From positions 16,477,001 through 16,541,000 of the forward strand of contig CM020517.1 in assembly GCA_009823395.1 (NCBI GenBank): 64,000 nucleotides of DNA, given 5' to 3'. Shown piece by piece: positions 1-12,261 of the stretch; position 1 is the stretch's first letter; each line of letters opens with the position of its first letter. Source of the DNA: Thamnaconus septentrionalis (lineage: Eukaryota; Chordata; Actinopteri; Tetraodontiformes; Monacanthidae). The notes beneath the pieces were generated by a model. That model did no database searches and was not told where the DNA came from. It was given only the letters and a program-made list of their open reading frames with translations. A program made the translations under genes and the position numbers.

Positions 1-47
1 CGCCAGTCCTGCAGACAAGGCTGTGCTTACCACCTGCTACAACAAAA
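1..47 (+). CDS. eipr1: eipr1 coding exon, truncated by the window edge (about residues 72-86)
   Basis: Reading from base 2 gives ASPADKAVLTTCYNK, the family segment that precedes the first complete exon here. The exon ends after base 47, the first base of a threonine codon (phase 1), and is followed by the donor GTGAGT at 48-53. The segment belongs to an early WD40 blade; the TTCYN stretch is strongly conserved among vertebrate EIPR1 proteins. The exon start and all upstream coding sequence lie outside the window. The residue numbering assumes the usual family length. Confidence 0.9.
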
Positions 48-2508
48 GTGAGTCCCACTGTTTCCTTCTGTCTCCGACTCCACTCGCCTCCTCTTCCGGC
101 GTCATGTTGCTCTATTTTGCTCCTCTTTTTTTCATTGCTTTTGTCCCCCATCACCAACACCACCACCACCACCAGCACCAACACCACCACCACCAGCACC
201 GTTTTGTCACCTTCATCCAATTTGCTTTTAGTTTAATTTCCCTTCAACGCTGCGATCAATAGCGTCCAGTCTTTATTCACGTGTTCAACAGTCATGCCTG
301 CGTTAGAGGTCATGTTCAGACCGATGGTTTAGACTCCCATCGCAGTCGATACTAATGTGCTGACATGATGACCCACATGGGTTTTAATGGCTGCCGCAGC
401 AAAGTCGCCGGGAGAAAAATCCTCCAAGGTCGCATTCACACTTTCTCTTTATCTTTACTTGTTTCATTTCATTAAAAAAGCTGTAATGTCTTAAACAAGC
501 GGCAAAAAAAAACAAGAAAGGTCCTTTTTTGACCTAAGCGTGCTGATATTAAAGGTACAGAACAGATTAGGGCTGGGTAACGATACCTTTGTAGCACCGA
601 CCCAAATGCTCCAATTGTGACAAATATCCAAAAATGAATCATCTTTCGGCGCCAAATTCTCATATCCAAGACAGATAGTCTTAATGTCTGCGAGCCAGTA
701 ATCATTTGGTGTAAGTCTGTAAAGATCTAAATTTGCTGGCTATTGGCTTTCGCATCACAGAGGTGTGAACTAAAGATACTCGCCAACTTTTGTTGACGTT
801 GGACTGAAATTTAGTGTCACGTCAAAGAAAGCCTGTAGTGTGACACTTCATTAAGGTGGATAAAATAAAGTGAAATGCAACATCTGTCATGGACACACTG
901 ATATTGATGTTATTGTGTTATCTTTAAAAAGGTGCTGGGGTGTACAGTTTTTGTGAATAGAGAAATCCCATCATATCTTCTCATTGCTGCTTGCTTCTCT
1001 TCATTTTCTAGTGCAGACGCTGAAATGCATTATTCATTTCTCAAGCGCTCAAAGGAAAGAGTCAAGTCAGCTTCTAAACATTGTTTTTTTTTTAATACCT
1101 CAGTGAGATACACGCTGATTTGTAGGTCATGTCACTACTGCAAGATAATGCTAAATATGTAAATAAAGAGCTTTTTTTCCCCCAATTCGGAAAAAAATAG
1201 GAAATACTCAATAATAAATAACTATACCACAGATACAGATAACACTGTCAGGTCTGCTTTGTACTGCGTTTTTGTACTGAATTATGCACAAGTTAATTCA
1301 GACAGAATTGAAATTGGAAAAAAAAAAATGAGAAGGCGTGTCCAAACTTTTGACCCGCAGTGTAGCTCCGCCCGTACCTTCATAAAGTGGCCTGGTGTGC
1401 AATAGTTTCGCCCAATTTGAACTTTTAACTGACATCTAAGCAGTCAAAAAAAAAAAAAACTCCTCGACAATGAACGGAACGCTTGTCACGATGTTGTCAA
1501 GGTCGGAGGTCAGAGGTCAGCCAACCATACCGTAAAGCAGCGTCCGGTCAAGTACGAACAGCATGCTAAATGTTCTGCTGCGTGGAGCTCTGTGAGTCAG
1601 GGTGGTGCTTGGGTGCGAGGGTGGTGGAGGTTGATGCGGGGGCCACCGCCCCAACCCCCCCCACCACACCTTGTCTCCCACCACCGCCCGCCCCGCCCCG
1701 CCCCGCTCCCCCGGTCCCCAGGCTGTCTGTCAGCTGAGCTCGGCACGCTCCAGTCCACAAGATTACCGCCATGGCGGCCGGCGGTCGGCCCACCAGCGCC
1801 GCGAAAGTGCATCCACGCGGACGAGCGCAGGTGCAATCGTATGGCGCCTCCGACACAGCACAGCCCCCCCCATCACCCCTTACCTCACCCAAACACACAC
1901 ACACACACACACACCGAGCAACGACGTGCGAGCGAGGGGGAGAAAAGGCTTTTGTTGGAGATGATTGCTTGCCCACTTTACTCCGAGTGCAAGGTTGTCC
2001 AAAAACACTCAAGAGCCGCCGTGCGCTCACACCGCGCGGCTTTTTTCTTTAATTTGACAAATGGGCTTAACGCCAGCGTTTCGTAGCGCCGGCGCCTGCC
2101 CACACACTGTCAATATCTACACCACAAATAAAATTAGTCCCTCTCTCTCTCTCTCTCTCTCTCTGGCTCTCTCTCTCTCTCTCTCTCTCCCTCCATCTTT
2201 CTGTTTGGTTCTGCTGCTCGGCCTCAGACTTTTAGCCCAATTACTGTATCAGTTGTGCGTTTACTCCGCCGGTTCCAATTAGCAGCTCTGGCTACGGCGC
2301 CCATGTGCCAAAATAGCTCGGCTGCGATGTGGAGAGTTTTTTTTTTTTAACGTATTAAAGTCACCACATTAGCGCCGCAACGCTGCGCGTACACATCCGC
2401 GCACGTAATGCGTTTAAAAAAAACACACACTGTGAATAACTTTGCCTGTGTGTGTGTGTGTGTGTGTGCGTTTGGTTTTTCTCCCCCAACCCCATCCCCC
2501 CCCTCCAG
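48..2508 (+). other. eipr1: eipr1 intron (2.46 kb)
   Basis: Phase 1 intron with donor GTGAGT and acceptor CCCTCCAG at 2501-2508. It holds a (CAC)n-like tract at 150-200, a Tc1-type terminal repeat relic at 1328-1364, a GC-rich pyrimidine/purine block at 1600-1870, (CA)n at 1892-1914 and (CT)n at 2140-2190. Just before the acceptor lie (GT)n at 2447-2468 and a C-run tract. I see no gene in it; reading frames here come from the CA and CT repeats. Confidence 0.85.
1328..1364 (-). mobile_element. Relic of a Tc1/mariner-type terminal inverted repeat
   Basis: The bases around GAGAAGGCGTGTCCAAACTT are the reverse complement of the terminal repeat of a common fish Tc1-like family whose end reads CAAAAGTTTGGACACACCTT. 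A forward copy of the same end lies at 10225-10246. Only the terminus is recognisable, next to a poly-A run, and no transposase is visible between the two copies. Confidence 0.55.
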
Positions 2509-2665
2509 CCAGTGACAGCCGGGTGGTGTCGTGCGCAGCCGTGTGGCGAATGCCCTGCGACTGGGAGACGGGAAGCCATGAATCACCTGACGACTCCGCC
2601 CACAACCCGCAGGCCCTGGAGCTGCTCTGTCACCTAGACGATGCCGCCCACAGCAACACTGCCTG
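2509..2665 (+). CDS. eipr1: eipr1 coding exon (about residues 87-139)
   Basis: The acceptor ends at 2508 and the donor is GTAGGT at 2666-2671. The first two bases complete a Thr codon, then come 51 codons starting [15 protein letters not shown] and ending at a Cys codon split after its second base (phase 2). The GSHESPDD and [14 protein letters not shown] segments match the family blade-to-blade loop. The stretch between WRMP and GSHESP (CDWET) is the least conserved part. An upstream (GT)n with a C-rich polypyrimidine tract sets the acceptor, and a (GCC)n and a (GA)n follow the donor. Confidence 0.95.
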
Positions 2666-2781
2666 GTAGGTGTTGCTGGGGAACAGTCATCCTTGCCCGC
2701 CGCCGCCGCCGCCGCCGCCACCAGTGCGGCTGCCTCGGTCTTCCCGAAGTTTTGCTCCGATCCCGTTCCCTGGCGAGGGAG

Positions 2782-2825
<44 letters not shown>

Positions 2826-4147
2826 GAGAGAGGAAGATAGATGAGATTTTTAGAAACAAAATCAGCGTTTGCATCACACTAATTAGCCCTTTTCACTTGA
2901 TTCAATATCACATCAGCAAACTGTCCATGTTGATTCCGGTTGCCAGGCTGTTTCTGTGTTTGCCCAGCGAGTGTTTCAGATCTTTACAATATCAAAATAA
3001 ATCGAAGATGCTCGGTCCTATTTAAGAAAAAAAAAAAAAAATCACAGGAGAGGGAAACAAAAATTTGATCTCAAAATGTACTACTTCTGTTTTAATTGTG
3101 TTCCTCCTCTTCCTCCTCCTCCTCGTCCTCCTCCAGTGCAGATGCAAATGCTATTGAGGCACAGACATTTGACAAAGCCAGGGTGTCGCCTTGCCACGCA
3201 CCTGCACGCCGGTGTGGTGCATGATGCAAATTTACAACAATTAAGAACATTTTGACATTCACGCACGCCATGCTGCTATTTTCCTTCACATGTCGCGGGT
3301 TCAAATTCTGATCCGGCTTCACTCTTTTGTTGTCTCAAAGCGGCTGAGACTATTCAAACAAAGGAAGAACAGCCGAGTATTTACTTCTTCTTTTTTTTTT
3401 TGCATAGATACTGGATGCCTGTTTTTCTCTCTGTCTAAATGCAAAAAACTAATCCCAATCTAAAATATGATATTCTTTGTTTTAGTGTATTTAACTTACA
3501 ATTCAGTTCAACGCCGGAACATTTTTTTTTTTTTTTGCCAACTCCGTGGCCGCTATTCAGGATATAGTGGAGGTGCTGAAAACACATCAGGCAAACAGAT
3601 GGTCGGCCGCGTTGCACCACTAAAGACTGAAATATCTTACACGGTCTGCACCATTAGATTCCCACTCGCCAGACGAAAGCTCTCCTCGACGCTGTGTTTT
3701 CTTCCCCTTATGTGTTTGGCCATTAACTCTGGCCCACATCCTCGCTTGTAACCGCACTTGAAAAACACTTATTTATTTATTAATTTGATTTTTTTTTTAT
3801 TTTTTTTGTCTCGTCGAGCTCAGAGCCCCTGTTTGGCTGCTGCTGTTGCCTTGCAGTAACTCCGCACCTGGTTAGAATGAAAATCAATGTTTATTCCTCC
3901 TTTTCTTGTTGTTTTTTTTGTTTGTTTTTTTCAGTCCGCTGTTCAGCGGCTGGCACGTGATCGCTATCTTTTTTTTTTTTTTTTTTGGAGGCGCCAATCA
4001 GTTGGCGTGAGGCGCACTGCAGCGGGTGTCTGCCGAGGGGAGATAAAGCGGGAAGGAGCGAGAGAGAGAAGAGGGGAGAGAATCTCGCAAAGGAAGAGGG
4101 GCTGTGAGAGGAGGGGAGAGGAAAGATTGCAGTTGCGCAACTTGGCT

Positions 4148-4148
<1 letters not shown>

Positions 4149-4241
<93 letters not shown>
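4149..4241 (+). repeat. (GT)n microsatellite, about 93 bp
   Basis: Uninterrupted GT dinucleotides, the first of a cluster of long GT tracts inside this intron. Each is a candidate Z-DNA-forming and highly length-polymorphic site. Confidence 0.98.
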
Positions 4242-4244
<3 letters not shown>

Positions 4245-4339
4245 GCAGGTCAAGCAAGGCTGCTGGGTAAAGATTGATGGCTCTGGGCTCCACCGTCTTA
4301 ACACCCTTAGAGCTGTAACCCTCACAAGGGCACCGCATG

Positions 4340-4340
<1 letters not shown>

Positions 4341-4427
<87 letters not shown>
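4341..4427 (+). repeat. (GT)n microsatellite, about 87 bp
   Basis: Uninterrupted TG dinucleotides about 100 bp after the preceding GT tract. The intervening 99 bp is unique sequence. Confidence 0.98.
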
Positions 4428-4428
<1 letters not shown>

Positions 4429-4564
4429 GAGGGGGAGTGCACATTTGGTGCTCTGAAGCCTGTAGCCTGCGCTGTGCACTATTGGCTTCTCTAGATGGAT
4501 GGCTTTGGTCTGCTGCCCACCTCCTCCATCTCTCCATGGCACACAAACAGGACTTCCAGCACTC

Positions 4565-4565
4565 A

Positions 4566-4615
<50 letters not shown>

Positions 4616-4765
4616 GTCTCTCACAATGCTGGCATCTTGTACCGGTCCACGCACATGCGGCTTTTTGTGCGTGCAAGCGAACAAAGGGTAAAGGGATTCC
4701 ATTCTTATGAGGGGTTTGTGTGGTTGTAGCATGTCTGTGTGTGTGTGTGTGTGTTTGTTCACCTG

Positions 4766-4801
<36 letters not shown>
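4565..4801 (+). repeat. Compound (CT)n(CA)n and two (GT)n tracts
   Basis: A (CT)n that passes directly into (CA)n at 4565-4611 is followed by (GT)n at 4735-4755 and 4769-4801. The CA and GT tracts are inverted relative to each other about 120 bp apart and could pair as a stem. Confidence 0.95.
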
Positions 4802-5421
4802 TACCGGAGCGTGTCCGCCCGTGTGTATCCTGCCATCCTCCATGCCTGTTTTATCGGCGAGCTGGTGTCCCTCCGTCCTCACTAACAATAACACTTTCTC
4901 CTTCCACCCAAATCCCCTCATTGTTTGGATGGGCAAACATTTGAGCCTCTGCCCCGCTGAGAAGCGTGCTCTGAATTGAAATATTAAGCCAGAGAGAGAG
5001 CGAGAGAGAGAGAGACCCTCCAAACCCTTTATGTGTGCTTGCTATGCTTAAATGTTACCCCCGCCCCCCCCTCTCCACATCCACTGTATGTTCTTCTCTC
5101 ACTTAGGTTTCAATTGGTTCGGGCAAATCGGTTCCCATGGAGCTGCCCGAGCCAATCAGAGCCCTGGGTGGTAATAGTGAAGTGCATTGGGCAACAGAAT
5201 TTGATTTTTTTTTTTAAGTTTTGTTTTTTTTTTTCCATGGTGAGACAGGACGGGGCCTTTGTGCACATTGATTGCGTGTTTTCATGGCGCAATCATCTGC
5301 ACGGCTGCGTGATCTCACGGAACGCAAAGGCTTCTGCTCAGAATGAGTCCAGTGAAGTCGTATGGATGTCAGGGCTCTTCATCCTGCACTGCACTTAGTG
5401 CACTCTCTGCCTGTGCCCACA

Positions 5422-5636
<215 letters not shown>

Positions 5637-6959
5637 TGGGGAGATATAAGTCGATACAGCCTGAGCGTTTCATCTTTTTAACTTCATCTGGGATTAAAGA
5701 CAGTGGAGCAGGTGTTGCATCGAGGTTCACAGTTGCACTGAATTCTCCTCCTTGGCCAACAGATGCTTGCGTCTCCTTCATACGCAAAGATCGACCGATT
5801 CATTGACGCAGACGGAAGTTTTTGTAATTGCAGGCGTTGCTGCACAGCCAGCAGTGCTTCATGGGAAACACGCCACGGTGTTTTTTACATGGATGCGCCA
5901 CACAGGAAGTCAAATAATGTTTGTCTGAAGAATGAGAAAAAAAAGAGAAACCCAGAATGCAAAAATGTGCAAAAAAAAGAAATAAAATCGCTGGTTTACT
6001 TTTTGATAACAGCAACAGCAGTAGTGACAATTGAAAGAGCTAAATGCAAATGTTTTGTACCTCCATCCTCCTCAAAGTGGGTCTCAGTGTCACATTCAAT
6101 GGGAACACTGCAAATCCATTTGTACGAAATTTTAGACACAAAGAAACGAAACGCAGCTACAGTCTCAGTGTCACATACTGCACTGCACCCTGTACTTTAG
6201 ACACCGTTTAAGTAGCCAGCTCCTTGCCCGCATCAAGGTAAAACATACGTGACTCATCTCCATTAAAACAAAGCAATGTGACACGCTGCGCACCTTCCAG
6301 TTTCAGTCGTCCTCCCAGTATGCCATGGATTAATTGATACTGTAGGGAAGAATCCAGCGGTTACTGCCTAACGTCAGTGTGTTTTAATTGGTGCCCTAGC
6401 GGCTGTGATTCTTCATTTGGGAAAATGCTGAATACTTTATTTTCTGGTAATGTCTTTTGTTCAGGTACACCAAGCAGTGACAATAATTCTAAGAAAAGTG
6501 TAGAATCCTGCAAAATCTGCCCGGGCGACGCAGGAAACTTCATTCTTATTCATTTGCTGTGTCTGCCGCACTCCAGGACGGTGGCTTTTGTTGGTATGTT
6601 GGGACTATTTGGAGGTCACAGATTCAAAAACGTTTGAAGGTTTTTACAAAAGTGCTGTGGTGAAACACCCAGGTCTTTAAATCAGCCCTTGGTTGTGTCA
6701 CACAGAGCGCTGGCACCTTTCGCCGGGTCTGCGTCCCACCCTCAGAGACCACCTCTCAGTCCCCTTGTTAGTCATTTTAAGCTTTAAGTACATGACTCTC
6801 TTTCTCCTTCTTTTTGCCTGGTGTCTTTTAAGAGAAGCCCAAATTAATTCCAAAGTGCACTGTTCATTTCCACAGACGCTTCTTATATGAGGCCTCCAGC
6901 GCACTTTGCTTTTTCTGCCGAGCGGGGAGCTTGAGAGATGCTCGTCTTCCCTCCAGACT

Positions 6960-7330
6960 AAGCACCCGCGTTGTTTTAAAAATCACAAATGGGCCTTAAA
7001 TGACTTCAATCTTCCAGCGCGAGCGCAATCCGAGAGAGGGAAAAATAATCAGCATCAATTCTGCCAGCTGTCAAGTTTATGTTTACTCAGCTGTAGCCAA
7101 TTAACCCAAATTCAATTACTTAGTAAACTCAATGAATGGCCTCACAACTGTTTAGTTAATACATTTTTTGCCTGCTGGAGTCTCCTCCTACATCCTTGAG
7201 ATGTACTGAAGGACAGGACTGCATCCCTGAGCCCTGCTTTGAGGGGCAACAAGCACAAAGTTAATAATAAGCTGTCAAAAATGTTTAGCCAAAGACCGGC
7301 CTTGTCCTCTCTGAGCTAATTTATATTTAA
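6960..7330. promoter_or_regulatory. Candidate conserved non-coding element (putative intronic enhancer)
   Basis: A block with no simple repeats and no recognisable transposon, in an intron otherwise full of both. It contains two CAGCTG E-boxes (7065-7070 and 7088-7093), a TGTCAA TALE-type core overlapping the first, a FOX-type TGTTTAC (7080-7086), and several homeodomain-type AATTA/TTAAT words. This texture is typical of vertebrate developmental enhancers. Conservation is not measured here, so function is inference. Confidence 0.35.
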
Positions 7331-7332
7331 CT

Positions 7333-7589
7333 CTTACTGTGTTCACCATAATGCTGTCACGCGGCTGGATTGTCCACGCCAGGCTTCTTTAGAAATGTGG
7401 CGATGCAAGATGGCAGCTAACTGGGAGCATCACCCTTCTTCTGTGTGTATTTTTATATATACAGGATATGAGAACCGTTCTAAGGATAGGAAAATCAAAT
7501 TACTTTTATTGTAAAGTATTTATGGGCAGTATATTCAGCTTTTACCAAGATAAAATCAGAAATCAAGCCATATATTACACACTGGACTT
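7333..7589 (+). mobile_element. MITE relic, GGTCCAGTGTGTAA family
   Basis: The right end reads ATATTACACACTGGACTT followed by TTAA (7590-7593). The interior shares GCTGTCA..GTCCAC..GGCTTC.TTAGAAAT and the CAAATTACTTTTATTGTA segment with the copy at 54823-55263, so this is a 5'-truncated copy in the same orientation. The family is widespread in teleosts and is non-autonomous. The superfamily is not certain from sequence alone. Confidence 0.7.
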
Positions 7590-8316
7590 TTAATGGTCAA
7601 GTTTCTGACCTATCGGGGTTTCATATGATCTTCTAAAACCTAATATTCAGTGCGTGCATGTCATCCTGGTGCTGCAAGCGCTCGCCTATCACTTAATCGA
7701 TCGGCAAAAGTAGGGCCCTAATCATTTGGGTGAAGGATTGCAAGGCGGCGTGGCGTGAATTTAGATTTGTAAAGACTCTGCTTCTGAGAACACGAAGGAG
7801 AGCCAGGAGGCAAATGTCAATGAATGTCTTGGAATTTCCTGTGAATGTCAGACTGGGGAGGAAAAAAGCTCTATGAGCTGTGACGAAGTTCCTCCAGTGC
7901 CAAAATCCAGATGTTGACTCAATTATCCCGACTTGGCGAGCGTGCATTTGTGCCCAAATTACGCAGATTTTCATCAGTTTGTTCAGAAAAAAAAGTTGAG
8001 CAACTCCTCTGATCTCAGACTACTTGTGTCCTTTTTTTTATTCCAAATCTTCGGCTCCCATTGGCTGAAAGCACATACCAGACTCTTTTTTTCCTTCATT
8101 CCATGTACATAACGCTGCATGTATAGATGTGCATTCCAAGACATTATCTGGATTGCCCGTGCTTATAATTGGTTTATCTGCGGAATTAGCCAAGGTGCCG
8201 CATTTAGCAATCGACAGGCATTTCCCAACGACATCGGCGGATGAGCCTGCACGCGTGTTTGACAAGCATCTGTACCCTAATTGACTGTGACTTTGTGGTT
8301 TTTGTGGATTTTCCAG

Positions 8317-8416
8317 CGTGCTGTGGGAGCCTATGGGGGACGGAAAGCGTGTGATTTCATTGGCCGATAACCACGCGCTTCTCTGGGACCTGCAGGAGAG
8401 CTCCACCCGGGCCACA
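8317..8416 (+). CDS. eipr1: eipr1 coding exon (about residues 139-172)
   Basis: The acceptor ends at 8316 and the donor is GTAAGG at 8417-8422. The first base completes the split Cys codon; 33 codons follow, ending on a codon boundary (phase 0). The exon contains the blade signature with [20 protein letters not shown], where the WD dipeptide closes a WD40 repeat. A (CA)n begins only 12 bases after the exon end, just beyond the donor consensus. The last residues (ESSTRAT) are variable in the family. Confidence 0.95.
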
Positions 8417-9160
8417 GTAAGGGAGTAACACACACACACACACACACACACACGCACGCACGCGGAGTAAACCATATATCCATATCACACAATAGCTAAC
8501 TCATTATTTGATAACAACCATATCGTCTCGGCGTTATCAGATGTGCACATCCTCCATCCGCGACAACAGCAGCATCCACTGTTTCACTCCGTCTGGCGCA
8601 GAGCCGCCGCACACACGGTTTCTAAAGACGTGGGCCATTTTATTGTCGTTCCAAAAGCAATGCTCTCCCTTCATAAATAAATGAGGCAAGAGGAAAGTGC
8701 ACCGCGGGGAATGGAAACTAAACATCTACGTTGCAAGACGCACCGTATGTCAATGAAGAAATGCGACGATAGGTGTGAAGGTGTGATTAATAAGAACGGT
8801 GACCTTGCTGTCAACGTTTCACTTTGCAAAGGAATTTTTCTCAGACGAGGGGAACATTGTTGGTCAGATTGGCTTTAAGGCTTTTATGAACTTAAATGCG
8901 AGAGGAAATTGTTGCACTTGAAATTCATTTAACCTTTATTAGCGGGCACTGCACAAAACTTCTTCTGCTCGATTGCATCTATTCTGTTAAATTGCAGGAA
9001 ATCCTTGTGCAGCTCTTTGAAAGATTGAAAGGACTTTCAGTGCTTCTAATTCTTAACACTTGCATCTTTTGTATAGATATGTGAATACCTCCGCTTTCTT
9101 CCTCTCTCTGATGCCGGCTTTGTCGTCTTCGCCACATCTATTCAAGCCTCGATGCGCTGG

Positions 9161-9205
9161 CCTGCTGCCATGTGATTGGCCGATTGGCTATTTGCGTTGC
9201 CACGC
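9161..9205 (-). mobile_element. Tc1-like transposon fragment (terminal region)
   Basis: CTGCTGCCATGTGATTGGCC and the following GATTGGCTATTTGCGTT are recognisable as the reverse-strand subterminal segment of the teleost Tc1-like family whose end reads CACTTTATTAGGT. A parallel copy with the same wording lies at 44028-44098. The piece is short and heavily decayed. Confidence 0.55.
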
Positions 9206-9712
9206 ATCGCAGCGAAAGAAGCGGTCGCTGAGTGTATGTGGGAAAAGATACGTGGCTTCAATGAAAAATTCTTAACGGAGGTATCTCATAGATGAGAAGA
9301 GTTGGATCTCCAGCAGCGCTGGCAAAGGTCTGGAGACAAAGCTTCGTGCCCGTGTTACGCTCGCTCCCTTTCCAACCTGGCTAAACTCTTTTCTCCAGCC
9401 TGTGTTGGCACAAAGCAGCCCGACAGCCCAACTCATCTTTGCTTTCAGCTCGGCGCCGTCGCGCACAATGCCGCTCTCTTTCGTGCCACGAGCGAGCGTG
9501 ATGTACAGTAATGGCTTCTAAAATACCGCAAAATGAACCAACGGCCGAGCAGCCGACGTGCCTGAGTAGTTGTTGGCCGGTTCCCCCCGCAGTCGCACCC
9601 TCCCTAATGCAGGATGAAGAGGCCCTTCACTGCTCAGCCCTGAATCTCTGTGCGCAGCCTGTCATCTTTGCAATTAAAATGCCCATTATGTATTTAAGGA
9701 CTCAAGATAATG

Positions 9713-9714
<2 letters not shown>

Positions 9715-9774
<60 letters not shown>

Positions 9775-9776
9775 GT
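9715..9776 (+). repeat. (GT)n microsatellite
   Basis: About 62 bp of GT with one C interruption near the 3' end. Confidence 0.97.
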
Positions 9777-10221
9777 GAAGGTAATAAAGGTGGTTTGGTC
9801 CAGGCATCAGCCAGGCCATTTCATCGGAACGCTGTCGTTGTTCCAGAACACAAACTTGGCAGGAAAACTGACTTATTGTACCAAGCGTGCCCCACCACAG
9901 TAAGTGGCGGTATGACACTTTTCAGCTCCATTCTCCCAGAAATCTCTCCAGTTGACCTGTCATGTCGCCCAACAGACAATCGACAACCTTGCAGCAAACC
10001 GGTCGCACTTTGAGCGTCAAGTGAATCTCGGTCACTTGGTCGTCGCCATGTTTCCTTTGACTTGTTTTACCACCGGTTCTGTTTCACTTCTGTTGTATCT
10101 GCTCAGGAATTTTTGACTAAGGAGCCGAGAACATTTTCCCATCTTGTGGGTCTTCTGGTTGTGGAGGAGAAGTTTGTTAACATTTAATTGCAGTCCAGTT
10201 TTTTGAACCAGCTACTTCCAC

Positions 10222-10310
10222 TAGCAGTCAAAAGTTTGGACACACCTTCTCATGCAGTTTTTATTTTTTATCTTTACAACTTTCTACACTCCAGGTAGAC
10301 ACTGAAGACT
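10222..10310 (+). mobile_element. Tc1/mariner-type terminal repeat relic
   Basis: AGTCAAAAGTTTGGACACAC followed by CTTCTCAT, a T-rich stretch and TACTTTCTACACT-like wording corresponds to the end of a common teleost Tc1-like element. It is the same terminus seen inverted at 1328-1364. No transposase frame follows; the next 100 bp are TA, GT and GA simple repeats. Confidence 0.6.
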
Positions 10311-11219
10311 ATCAAATATATGAGCAAGATATATATAATTATGCATGTGTGTATGTGTGTGTGAGAGCGAGAGAGAGAGAGAGAGACTGTGGAAAAAATG
10401 TCTCCTGCCAGTCAAAATCTGAATGTAGTATTTATTCTTTTTTATCATTCAAACACCATTTCTAAAATTACCAATTCTAATCCCATGCAAATCCCTAATG
10501 CATCTTCCCTATTCCACCTAATCATTTAAGTAGCACTTGATTATTTAACTACTGTTTAGACAAAAACATCCCGAGAAAGGATTTGATGTGAGCTTTAAAT
10601 GAGTGATATGTTCCTGGTTCCGGGGTGAGTTGCTAGTCTGCCGGATCAGAACATGGCCTTCAGCCCACATTTGTCCCTGCTGTTCTATGGCTGCGTGAAC
10701 ATTTGCTCAAAGCCAGGGTCCCTCTTTTTCCTGCTTTGAAAGGACGTGCACACTGTTCCCTCAGAGCAACACAGAGAATTTGTTTGCACGTCTACGTTAT
10801 TCATATGCGCACACTTGTGACTTTTACCACCAGCTTCGTATGGTTTGTTTTGATAGGTCAGCTGCGCTAAAATCAGCTTTGATGATAAATATTTCAGTCA
10901 TGAATCGTCTATTAAGTTGGGAACTCACACCACTAATCTGTAGACGTTTACATTGCAACATCTGACCACCGTAACAGTCCAGGATCGTACGAGAGCTCCC
11001 CTAGTGGCTCATGTCCTAACTGACCAACCGCATGCTTGAAAAATCCTAAATCTGGAGTTTCTCTGCAAAATTTTTACCAACTAGTTGCCACAAACTTTTT
11101 AATAGGGCCATTCCTGCACTGAAGGTTGAGTTCTAATTAGTCCATTCACATTAGCTTTACTCAGCAACGCTCTTTGCCTCTCTGGGTGAATTGTTTTCTA
11201 GGTGGAGTCACTGTTCACA

Positions 11220-11428
11220 TTCATGGGTGCACCTGATGTACCGCATATCAATGCACATCTCTAATTGGGCAATCACACAGCAGTAACCTACAGTAGCCAT
11301 GCTAGTCGTGTTGGGCCTGTTAATGCCAGACAGGCTGATCTGAGCAAGCAGTGACAGCAAACATCCAGTCATGTCAGTATGGGTCAAAATCTCTAACGAT
11401 GGTTTCCAACACCTTGTTGAATCTATGA
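11220..11428 (+). mobile_element. Internally deleted Tc1-like transposon relic
   Basis: Wording near the left (ATCTCTAATTGGGCAATCACAC) resembles the element's subterminal part. The right part (ATGTCAGTATGGGTCAAAATCTCT, then CACCTTGTTGAATCTATG) matches the 3' end of Tc1 transposase genes of the TTTATTAGGT family. Nearly all the transposase in between is missing, so this looks like an internal-deletion derivative. Longer matches are quoted only in part. Confidence 0.6.
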
Positions 11429-11432
11429 TTAA

Positions 11433-11585
11433 AGGTCCAGTGTGTAAAATTTGGCTTGATTTCATTTTTTTTTATATATATATATATATGTATATTGGTG
11501 AAAGCTTAACATACTGCCCATAAATAATTAATAAAAGTACAATAAAAGTATTGAAAGGTTTTCCTACCCTTAGAATGGTTCTCGC
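11433..11585 (-). mobile_element. Truncated MITE, GGTCCAGTGTGTAA family
   Basis: Begins AGGTCCAGTGTGTAAAATTT directly after TTAA (11429-11432) and contains the family words AAAGCTTAACATACTGCCCA and CCTTAGAATGGTTCTC. It breaks off into (CT)n(CA)n(TA)n. It sits immediately against the end of the Tc1 relic at 11220-11428, so it appears to be inserted into or beside it. Confidence 0.7.
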
Positions 11586-12261
11586 TCTCTCTCTCTCACA
11601 CACACACACACACATATATAATTATACATATATGCCGTGTCTGCATCAAATCACAGATATTTCCCCTTTTCATTAATAGTCATCAATCCAGCTACACATT
11701 TATTTTCCACATCTCGACGACAAAAATACTGCTAATTTTGGATAACTGAAAGCTCACTAAAAGTATTATATGAATATGAAACTATTATATGATATAAATA
11801 ATACACTTGCTGGATCGCCAAATTCTTTCCTCAAACTTAATATCAGCGTGTTCAAAATCCTGTTCGGCTGAACTTTTCTCCTATTTGAGCGCCACCTGCG
11901 GCATTTTTCACCCCCCTCCCCACCTCTCCCAATAATCAAGTACCGCGCGTAATCAGATCACAATCTGTTTGCGTTTGCGCGCGTGTCCCCCACCGCCGTG
12001 ACCTCAAGCGCCAAGGTCAAGCAGGACCGCGGTGGGAGTTTGTTGACTCCCGACGCCGACACGAGCAACGCAGCCATTTAATCCGGCGCTCAGGGGACAA
12101 GTCGAGAGGTGGAAAGTAATTGTGGGAACATTGTATAATGAGAGAGGGGGAGAAGATGTGTTGGGGGGGGGGGGCAGGGGGCGCAAGGCCCGGGTGATTG
12201 GAAAGATGGTGATTAGAGGGGGAGATGGCGGATGAGGGAAAGGGAGCGGGCTTGATGAGGA

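Noticed and set aside
3285..3320. tRNA-like B box (GCGGGTTCAAATTCTGATCC)
   Set aside because: No matching A box or cloverleaf could be drawn at the right distance; at most a SINE head scrap.
3891..4608. Minus-strand frames with long Thr-His runs
   Set aside because: They are direct translations of (GT)n/(CA)n microsatellites inside an eipr1 intron; no domain or gene structure.
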